A program made the translations under genes and the position numbers. A DNA stretch of 64,000 bases from Pisolithus tinctorius (Eukaryota > Basidiomycota > Agaricomycetes > Boletales > Pisolithaceae), in the NCBI GenBank assembly GCA_024663395.1, contig JANFAH010000051.1, positions 310,001-374,000 on the forward strand, written 5' to 3'. The notes below the pieces were generated by a model. That model was not told where the DNA came from, searched no databases, and worked only from the letters and a program-made list of their open reading frames with translations. Shown piece by piece: positions 55,970 through 64,000 of this stretch. How positions within the stretch are numbered: the first letter of the stretch is position 1; every line of letters begins with the position of its first letter.

Positions 55970-57450
55970 GATAACGGCTATCGTAGGCGTTTCCCGCTCG
56001 CCGTGATTAAAGCCCATTTTCCAAAGCTGTTCCTTGGCTTCCTTCCACCGATTATGACCGACAGGTACAGTTCTGCATTCTTCTCTGCTCATTACACACA
56101 TAATGATTCGTAGTGATTCCGACCACGGGGGTGGATATCCGGAGATCGTGGAGTTCTTCAGGCCGTATCAAGCCGAGCGTGTTAGCCTTAGGAACTCCGG
56201 GCCAATCGATATCCTTTTCTGGGAGACCAGACATCTAGCCACGTTGAGCCGTATGTCCGGGTTAACCAAGCGTGCCTGCGACGGACTCTGCCGTCATTGT
56301 TCTGTGATACCAGGTATTTACTATAAGAAACTCATAGATGAGGGTACCCCCTCAAATAATACCCTGACGTTGTTGCACGCAATCGCGACAGATGGCTCCA
56401 CTTTGTGGGAAAATGCGCCATGTTCCAATGATACTTGCACAATCGATTTTACCCATAGAGGTAAGAGAACGGCATACCTAAGAATTCTAGACAGACAACA
56501 GGGAGGGGATCGCGAATTGAAAACCCCGACTTCGTCCACGAGGACACCTACTGAAAACTGCTTTTGGTAAGGGAGCCGCGCCCACACATTGCAAGTCAAA
56601 CAGATGGCGTAGCCACGCAAACATTGGTTTGGGACCGCATGGAGCCCTCTGTCCACGAGACCCCAACACGGGATCACCAAGGCATCCGATCGTGATGCCA
56701 TCATTACCCCCGTGAACCCCACTACTGCGTCTATGCCAACATCGGGGGGCTTGAAGAAAAACGGGTAAGTTGTATTCTGTAATCAGTCAGTCGTCAGCAC
56801 CCCCATTTCGCCATCGTCTTATTTGACCAGTCCCTGCTCTCCTCGCAGATTTACCTCGACACCCCGTGTGTTGGCTCACGAGGACATTCCTCCTTTGGTC
56901 TCCTAGCCTGACAGATTTGCCATGTCATGGGTGGAACGGCTTTTGCTCCACAATACAATTAAAAACCCGCTCGGTCGATTCACCGTTTCCAATGATACCA
57001 GATAAGTGAATCCTACCTTGGAGTCGAGGTTGAACTTACTCGTGCTCAGTCTCGACCTGTGTCCTGGTCTTCGTGATGTTTACGAACCAAAGCAATATTA
57101 TTTCTCATAGTTTCTTTCAAGGAGAGGGCGATACTCTACTGTGATTCAAGTAAGTGCCAGGTCGAAGTTTATGGCGTTCAGCGAATTAATGGTAGGTAGA
57201 CTGAGTACAGGGATAACTTCGTCGATGATGGCCTTCGCGACCCGTCTCAGCTATTTGACATACCCCCAGAGATGATTAAACTATGAGGTATTCAGTGTCC
57301 CCATGTTTGACACCCAAGTTTACCCACGTAAGCTTCTGGGCCGTCGATGACTGTTCTGTGTTCTGCCGTGTGAGGCTAGGCGCAGGCCTCTCATCTGTGC
57401 CAATTTGATAAAAGAAGACCATTCATACTAGGGTTATCGATTCTATTCTG
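55970..57450 (+). repeat. Diverged segmental duplicate, copy A
   Basis: Aligns in the same orientation to 60040-61390 with many substitutions and indels. Shared anchors are TCCTTTTCTGGGAGACCAG (56210; 60306), GAAGAAAAACGGGTAAGT (56753) against GAAGAAAAATGGGTAAGT, CTCCTCGCAGATTTAC (56843; 60882) and GACACCCAAGT (57310; 61307). A donor (GTAAGT) and an acceptor (CTCGCAG) are preserved in both, so a spliced gene was duplicated. Frame 56103-56570 (DILFWETRHLATLSRMSG, DGSTLWENAPCSNDTCTIDF) is the longest remnant. The family is not identified. Confidence 0.65.
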
Positions 57451-59156
57451 CAATAGAATCTTCATTATTACTCCACCTTAATGCGGTCGGACGTACGCCC
57501 TCTGCCAAAGCGACTTGTCCTACTCTTCGTTGCTGACGTCCACAGGCCAAGCATGAACTTGATACCATGAAGGGCCGCATGTCATTTACCCAAGTCCCTG
57601 CTTCGATCATCGTAACGCAAACCCGGCGACGCCGGAAGAATTCAGTGGGCGCACACTTGGAGTGCCTGTCAACCGGTGGTATTACACCATAGTAATGAAC
57701 CTCGTTGTGACGGCATGCTACAGGACAAACAAGCTGGACACGGCGGATTCGGCGATGAAGTTCAATGTATTGTGCGAGGAATCCTTGCACTCGTCACGGC
57801 GGATGCCGTATAAGTCATTTCCCCTGGTTTTGGCGGTGCCACCGAATCTGCATCTTGCTCCGTGAGTAATGAGATGGACACTAGCATTTGCTCAAATGTA
57901 TGGTGCGACTGTTGGAATAACGAAACTCGGCAGGATAGCCAGTCGATGTGTCTAATCCCACGATGATTCCAAGTTGGTCGTTTGTACCACATTTGACCTA
58001 TGTATCGTGACAAGGTCGGTCACTCGAGCAGAGCACCCTGACATAGGCAGAAGTACCGCGGTGAGTCAGGTTAGTGTAGAAAATTTCTCGCAGGATACAG
58101 TCCCTGCAACTGGTGTCATCAGGTGACATTTATGGCAAACTGCAGATCACGATCAGTACTAGTGGTGGCTGTGGAGTCATGCTAGTTTTGAGAGGAAAAT
58201 ACATGGGAATGATAAACAGGTTCGCATACAGGGTACCAAGCATCGGCTCGTTACCGTACGCGGGGTACTGGAAGGGTTGCAGCGGAGGATCGTCACCTCC
58301 GTCAGCTGGACAGGAGACTTGGACAAGTGATCGAAGTCACGATCTTCCTTGGGGTCTCCATCAGCCGTCCCAGCTCAACCGCCCCCCGACATATCACGTG
58401 ACATCACGTGACATGTCGGGGGGGGGTTGAGCAAGGGAAGCTATGTGCGGGCTACGCCTCATTCTTTTCTGGTGTCGAGCATGAGGTTTAGATGGTCACG
58501 TCTGGACACCGTGTCACGATAAAGTATGTATTGTTGCGACCTTGGACGAGCCAACAAAGCGGGTCGTCCGCAAGGGGGATAATATGAAGGTTAGTACCTA
58601 GACGGATACGGACAAGCTGGTTTGCACACAGGGTATTGAAGTACACAAAATTGTAAAACATGACTTCTGCGGCAGGGGAAATGAAGGGACGCCTTTGGAT
58701 AAGCTGCGGACTCTTCAGCGATAACCACAATGCTATTAGCGGCGGGAATGGCAAAGAAGGACCGAAGCTCAGTATTAGAGGTCCGGAATGAACTCGTAAT
58801 CTCCATTGGAAATACCTTGAAGGGAAAGAAAGTTATGAGGAAAAACTTCCGTTGTGATCTCATACGGGAATCTGCCACAGGTGCCTACCGGATATGATTT
58901 CTCCGTGGGTGTGGTGATGTGGGTGGTTGAACGTTGAACTTCGGCTCGTCGAGAAAAGGCACGTATCACATTGCCTGACGATATGCACGTCCGCAGGACA
59001 CTGGTCCGACTACAGTCCTACATCATATCCTTCGTGCTCTGCTACTTGCGTGTGCGTTACTGGCAGCATGGTGCATCAAGATAAGTCGATCGGGCGCCGA
59101 GGGTATAGAGGTCGATTCGAAGAGTTCCACGGACAAGCTGGGTCGGTTACTTAAAT
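57451..59156. other. Between the duplicate segments, left part
   Basis: No confident gene. A minus frame (58591-58878) and small plus frames are open, with no family recognised. It contains the palindrome at 58373-58432. Confidence 0.4.
58373..58432. repeat. 60-bp palindrome with two CACGTG boxes
   Basis: Arms of 30 bp (GCTCAACCG...CACGTGAC / ATCACGTGAC...GGTTGAGC) are reverse complements with about three mismatches and no spacer. Each arm has CACGTGA and a G/C run of six to eight. It could extrude a cruciform or be a pair of bHLH binding sites. Confidence 0.9.
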
Positions 59157-59693
59157 TCAGATCGGGGAAGGTGTTGGAGGCACCTCCGCCATGGCCATAA
59201 GAGCGTCGGGCAATAATATAATGCCAATACCATTCACCAGTGAGATGATCAATGCACGCATAAAGACCGAGGGATTGATATCAGAAGCAGGTAGGTAAGC
59301 CAGAAGTATGGGAATAGAGACCTGTTCCTGCACAGGGAAAAGGAGATGGTTGATTGGAGCCAGGCAAGGAAAAATGCAGAAGGAACTTATGTCGGTTCGC
59401 TCGAGGTAACCCACCACCCATACGTAGCTTTTCCGTTGTAAGACCCAGCTGCGATCTACCTTGGATTCTTCGAACGCGTGCTTGAAGAATCGAAAATGGA
59501 GTGTATGGTTTTCAGGTTGAAGTAGAGAAACGCGTCTACGGGAAATGGACTGAAGTAGATGTGAGGATTCAGGCTCAACAGTCAACATCCTGCAGAAGCA
59601 CACAACAATGGTAGGTAGTGATGGATTTAGATTAGATGTAGACAACGTGGTAAGAATCGTACCTGCCGCAATCCCCAGCTCAAGCCCTGCCAA
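59157..59693 (-). CDS. Hypothetical protein with hydrophobic segments
   Basis: Open for 178 codons from MAGLELGIAAGTILTTLSTS. There is a further hydrophobic part near the end (FMRALIISLVNGIGIILLPD) and a final EVPPTPSPI. It might be one exon or a remnant of a multi-pass membrane protein gene of the kind common in Agaricomycetes. Part may be read through introns (gtgagt/ag-like borders occur). I do not recognise a family and cannot exclude chance. Confidence 0.3.
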   Translation of the reverse strand: MAGLELGIAAGTILTTLSTSNLNPSLPTIVVCFCRMLTVEPESSHLLQSISRRRVSLLQPENHTLHFRFFKHAFEESKVDRSWVLQRKSYVWVVGYLERTDISSFCIFPCLAPINHLLFPVQEQVSIPILLAYLPASDINPSVFMRALIISLVNGIGIILLPDALMAMAEVPPTPSPI

Positions 59694-60039
59694 CGTCGTC
59701 CAGATTCGGGCATCATCACCATGGCATGTTCAACCTATTGAGGCATTGGATACTAGTTGCCTGCCTCAGCGACCTGTAGCGATGTGGCATTTTCGACTGG
59801 CAGTGTTGTCCTGCCTGACATTGAGGCGAAGTCGAGCCGTGGAAGCTACGCTTCAAGTTCGGTCACCGTCACTTTCTCTCGCAGAGAAAATCGAATCTTT
59901 TCTCCCGGGCTCCCAACATGGCCATTATCACCCTCCGCTTGTGCCGCTCAGCCGCTTATGTACGTCCACAGACACAGCTACGTGGAGGCGTGTAATTCCG
60001 CGCGAGGGATGATCATTGATCACAATTTTTGGGACACCA
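59694..60039. other. Between the duplicate segments, right part
   Basis: Plus frames here are open but unrecognised. No repeat was seen. Confidence 0.35.
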
Positions 60040-61390
60040 CTTGTTGGCATTTTTCTTCGATAACAGCTATCATAGGTGTTTTCCGTTCGTCATGAAGGTT
60101 CGTTTCCCAAAGCCATTTCATGGCTTTTTCCACCAACTATGGCTGACAAGTACAATTCTGCATCCTTCGGTCGTCGAATAAAATGGATCATAGTGATACC
60201 GTGCGATCCTGGGGTACTTCGAAGGGCGTATCATTATTGGTGTCTGTGGAGCTCTTCTAGGTCTTATCAAACCTTCACCACTCCGGAAGGCCAGTCTACA
60301 TGTATCCTTTTCTGGGAGACCAGGCGTTGAGCCTTATGTCCGGCGAGCCTGTGACGAATTCTCCCGCAAAGCCACACAAAGTGACAAATGTCATAGTTCG
60401 GTGATACAGGGAGTTATGAGCGTATGTCCTCAAATAACGCTCCAAACCCTACCTGTTATCGTGATAGTTGACTCCGCTTTGCGGGAATTTGCGCAATGTG
60501 TCAACGATAGTGGAGTCGTGGACGTGGCTCCCTTACCAAAAGCAGTTTCTAGGACGTCCTCGTGAATGGAATTGGGAGTTTTCAATTTGCGATGCCCCTT
60601 CCTTATGTCATTCTCCTACCTCCAGGGGTAAAGCTGATCATCGCAAATCAAACAAATGGTACAGGGGCACAAATATTGATTTGAGACCACATGAAACCCT
60701 CTGTCCACGAGATCTCAACACAGACACACAGACACAAGCAACTAATCGTGATGCCATCATTGCCCCATGCACGTTCACCCCGACATTGGGGGATTTGAAG
60801 AAAAATGGGTAAGTCGGATGCTGTAATCGACACGCCTGGCATGCCACCATCGCACAGGTGTCTTATTCGAACAATGTCTGTTCTCCTCGCAGATTTACTT
60901 GGATGCCGCAAGTATTGGCTGACGAAGTCATTTCTCCTCTGGTCTCCCAGCCTCATGGGTATTTGCTTGTCGCGGGTAGAACGATTTTTCGCTCCCTGCT
61001 ACCACACAATTCATAGGAACCGGTCGATTGTTCCTGATGACGCTAGTAAGCGAATCTCACCGTGAAACCGAAATGGGACTTACTCAATCTCGCCCGATGG
61101 AACCTAGCCTATGCATCAAGGCAATATTATTCCCCAGCGTCTTCGCAGAGAAGACAATCTCTTATCGTGATTTAAGTAACTGCTTCGGCAAAGTTTCCGA
61201 AGCTCTTCGAATGAACTGCAAGGTTAGGCTGAGACCGGCCTTTACTTCATTAATGATGCCCTTCGCGTCGGTTCAGGCACTCTCGCCATCAGCGTCCCTA
61301 TTGTGACACCCAAGTCTGCTCAACGTACACTTCTGGGGCGTCGATGATTGAGCAATGTTCCACGGTGTCGGGCCAGGTCCAGGCCCTCGT
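60040..61390 (+). repeat. Diverged segmental duplicate, copy B
   Basis: Second copy of the segment at 55970-57450. The frame is more broken than in copy A. The intron borders around 60808 (donor) and 60892 (acceptor) are intact. Confidence 0.65.
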
Positions 61391-62153
61391 TTGCCTCGTC
61401 TATCATATATGTGACTTACGGTAATGTGCCAGCCATATCTATGTGGGTCACGTCGCCCATTTCTACGGTTGTTCCCAATCGATTTCCGATAAAGGTGCGT
61501 TGCCAATTTGTCCTTAATGGATTTGCATACCACGCTGTTGTGGGAAGTTCCATGGTACCTTCCAAAAGGAAGAACACTCATGCCAGGGGGTTCGGCCCTA
61601 TGAGTTACTATTACTCCTGTCTCAACGGACCAGGATTTTCTGTCGAAGTGATGTTGTTCTTGTGATAACATGTGAATGTGATAGCAGAGGATATCAATGC
61701 AATTAGCAGGGTAAAATGATGATTGGAAAATATGGGGGGGTGAACTAATATGTGGCATTGCTAGCAGCAGGTATACACACATCAAAATACAATTTAAGAC
61801 ACCATTCATTCAATGGAAGGGAAACATTTGCACCACTCCTTGCCATGGACCATCTGACTCAAGTCCAACTCTGTGCAACAACCTCTGGGAATGACTGCTA
61901 TGGTCCACATTGAGTAAAATGGACTCCTAAGTCTTAGGGGGATCCAAAGTAGTAGTTGTCCCTTTGGGCCTCTGATCCAGCCATCATCATGTAACTTGAC
62001 TGCTTGGCCCAGCACAGCCTCCTGGTGCATGGACCCATCAAAAGTGGACTGCTGTTATGTAGTGCATGTGAGGGGTCAAATGAAAAGCAAATGGGATATC
62101 TCTTGACATCTACACTTCTTATTAAGTGAAATAAGGATAGATAAAAGGTGGAG

Positions 62154-64000
62154 TTACATACCATGTGCAGGAGGGGATGGATGAAGCATGCTAGAGGGGT
62201 GGGATGCAACCAGTGTCAATTTTTCATTCTCCCAGACCCTGACAGCCTTGTCCCATGAGCCTGAGACAATCCTCTTTCCATCAGGGGAGAATGCAACTGA
62301 AGTGACATAAAAAGTATGGCCCTCAAGAGGGCTGCCAATCTGTACACCTCCCTCAACATCCCACACCCTCACAGTCTTGGTCTGCTGAGCCTGGAGACAA
62401 TCATCTTCCCATCAGGGAGAATGCCACTGATTTGACTGTATCTGTATGGCCCTTAAGATAGCTGCAATCTGCACACCTCCCTCAACATCCCACCACCCTC
62501 ACAGTGTTTGTCCCATGAGCCTGAGACAATCCTCTTCCCATCAGCAGAGAATGCAACTGAACTGACTTCTTCTATATGACCCACAGAGGGCTACCAATCT
62601 GTACACCTCCCTCAACATCCCACACCCTCCACAGTCTTGTCTGCTGAGCCTGAGACAATCATCTTCCCATCAGGGGAGAATGCCACTGATTTGACTGTAT
62701 CTGTATGGCCCTTAAGATAGCTGCCAATCTGCACACCTCCCTCAACATCCCACACCCTCACAGTGTTGTCCCAATGAGCCCTGAGACAATCCTCTTCCCA
62801 TCAGCAGAGAATGCAACTGAACTGACTTCTTCTATATGACCCACAAGAGGGCTACCAATCTGTACACCTCCCTCAACATCCCAACACCCTCACAGTCTTG
62901 TCCAAAGAGCCTGAGACAATCCTCTTCCCATCAGGGGAGAATGTGGCTGAAGTGATTGCATCTGTATGGCCCTCAAGAGGGCTGCCAATCTGCACACCTC
63001 CCTCAACATCCCACACCCTCACAGTCTTGTCCAAAGAGCCTGAGGCAATCCTCTTCCCATCAGAGGAGAATGCTACTGAAAAGACTGCATCTGTATGGCC
63101 CTCAAGAGGGCTGCCAATCTGCACACCTCCCTCAACATCCCAGACCCTCACAGTCTTGTCCCATGAGCCTGAGACAATCCTCTTCCCATCAGGGGAGAAT
63201 GCAACTGAATTGACACAAAAAGTATGACCCTCAAGAGGGCTGCCAATCTGCACACCTCCCTCAACATCCCAGACCCTCACAGTGTTGTCCCTTGAGCCTG
63301 AGACAATCCTCTTTCCATCAGGGGAGAATGCAACTGAAGTGACTTCATCTGTATGGCCCTCAAGAGGGCTGCCAATCTGCACACCTCCCTCAACATCCCA
63401 CACCCTCACAGTCTTGTCCCATGAGCCTGAGACAATCCTCTTCCCATCAGGGGAGAATGCAACTGATTGGACCCAGAAGTATGCCCCTTAAGAGGGTTGC
63501 CAATCTGCACACCTCCCTCAACATCCCAGACCCTCACAGTGTTGTCCCCTGAGCCTGAGACAACCCTCTTCCCATCAGGGGAGAATGCAACTGAAGTGAC
63601 ATAAAAAGTATGGCCCTCAAGAGGGCTGCCAATCTGCACACCTCCCTCAACAACCCACACCCTCATAGTGCTGTCCTTTGAACCTGAGACAATCCTCTTC
63701 CCATCAGGGGAGAATGCAACTGAAGTGACACCATCTGTATGGCACCCAAGAGGACTGCCAATCTGCACACCTCCCTCAACATCCCACACCCTCACAGTCT
63801 TGTCCAAAGAGCCTGAGACAATCCTCTTCCCATCAGGGGAGAATGCAACTGATCGGACTACATCTGTATGGCCCTCAAGAGGGCTGCCAATCTGTACACC
63901 TCCCTCAACATCCCAGACCCTCACAGTGTTGTCCCTTGAGCCTGAGACAATCCTCTTCCCATCAGGGGAGAATGCAACTGAAAGGACATCATCTGTATGG
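62154..64000 (-). CDS. Tandem WD40-repeat protein, 3' part (NLR-type sensor array)
   Basis: Runs off the right edge, so only the C-terminal part is visible. About 13 near-identical WD40 units of 43 residues (129 bp) follow the pattern [43 protein letters not shown]. Variation is focused at a few positions: DEVT, FCVN, DAVF, DVVR, DGVT and FYVT after GHT, and R, W, L, K or G after SGS. Such homogenised arrays with hypervariable surface sites form the ligand-sensing end of fungal NACHT-WD40 proteins such as HET-D and HET-E of Podospora. The N-terminal domains lie outside the window, so the NLR identity is inference. Units at 62373-62870 are broken by single-base indels; the rest are open. The stop at 62154 follows [11 protein letters not shown], which may be replaced by a further exon. 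Confidence 0.85.
62385..62870. repeat. Two-unit WD40 duplication differing only by indels
   Basis: Two copies of about 248 bp, from about 62385 and about 62632. Aligned by eye they show around eight one- or two-base length differences (TTGGTC/TTGTC, CCTGGAG/CCTGAG, CAGGGAG/CAGGGGAG, GTGTTTG/GTGTTG and others) and no substitution. Confidence 0.85.

Larger units (their letters stand above)
61646..64000. other. CpG-void block 2
   Basis: A single CpG (63856-63857) in the last 2.35 kb of the window. CpG is normal just left of 61645. The block covers the 3' flank and the whole visible WD40 array, and continues past the window edge. Confidence 0.95.

Noticed and set aside
62898..63227. Long plus-strand frames opposite the WD40 array
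   Set aside because: They are mirror frames of the repeat. They stay open only because each unit has the same composition and no CpG.
61646..64000. WD40 array read as a CRISPR or satellite array because of its strict 129-bp period
   Set aside because: The period is a multiple of three, the translation gives canonical WD40 units, and variation is concentrated at the known variable sites.
1..64000. Bacterial or organellar origin
   Set aside because: Short spliceosomal introns throughout, eukaryotic nuclear genes (REV1, PFS2, RCN1) and mushroom-type transposons exclude it.

Overview
The window is nuclear DNA of a filamentous basidiomycete, most likely an Agaricomycete. Genes are cut by many short introns (about 45-65 bp, GTRNGT...YAG). 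The gene content is typical of that group: cerato-platanins, a CACTA/Plavaka-type transposon, DUF6699 proteins, an expanded F-box family, a cysteine-rich growth-factor-receptor-like membrane protein, and a tandem WD40 array of the NLR type.

Layout. 1-605 holds an unidentified gene end. Two cerato-platanin paralogues (753-1187 and 13423-13857, both minus) are separated by one large transposon, 1792-12573. It has perfect 26-bp terminal inverted repeats, is flanked by TGTA on both sides, and carries three genes: a Plavaka-like transposase, an accessory protein, and a divergent small ORF. From 15.3 to 34 kb is a normal gene block: ABCG transporter (+), SAM methyltransferase (+, broken), REV1 (-), mitochondrial-type PP2C phosphatase (-), cysteine-rich membrane protein (-), calcipressin RCN1 (-), a CCDC124 homologue (-) and a DUF6699 protein (+). 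From 34.6 to about 47.9 kb a second DUF6699 gene and a F-box gene have been amplified in tandem. The third F-box copy is a CpG-depleted relic invaded by a foldback Tc1-type element. 48.4-53.4 kb holds PFS2 (+) and a glycogen-targeting PP1 subunit with a CBM21 domain (-). 53.4-61.6 kb has no confident gene but contains two diverged copies of one segment. 61.6-64 kb is the 3' end of a tandem WD40-repeat gene on the minus strand that runs off the window.

Two genome-level signals stand out. First, two blocks (42262-48172 and 61646-64000) contain almost no CpG (two and one sites by eye), with sharp edges against CpG-normal DNA. This fits CpG-targeted mutation of repeated DNA. Second, nearly every conserved gene is interrupted by single-base indels while its protein sequence stays well conserved across the break. 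A duplicated pair of WD40 units differs only by indels. Much of this is probably consensus error in the assembly rather than gene death, so most genes are annotated as CDS with the breaks marked.
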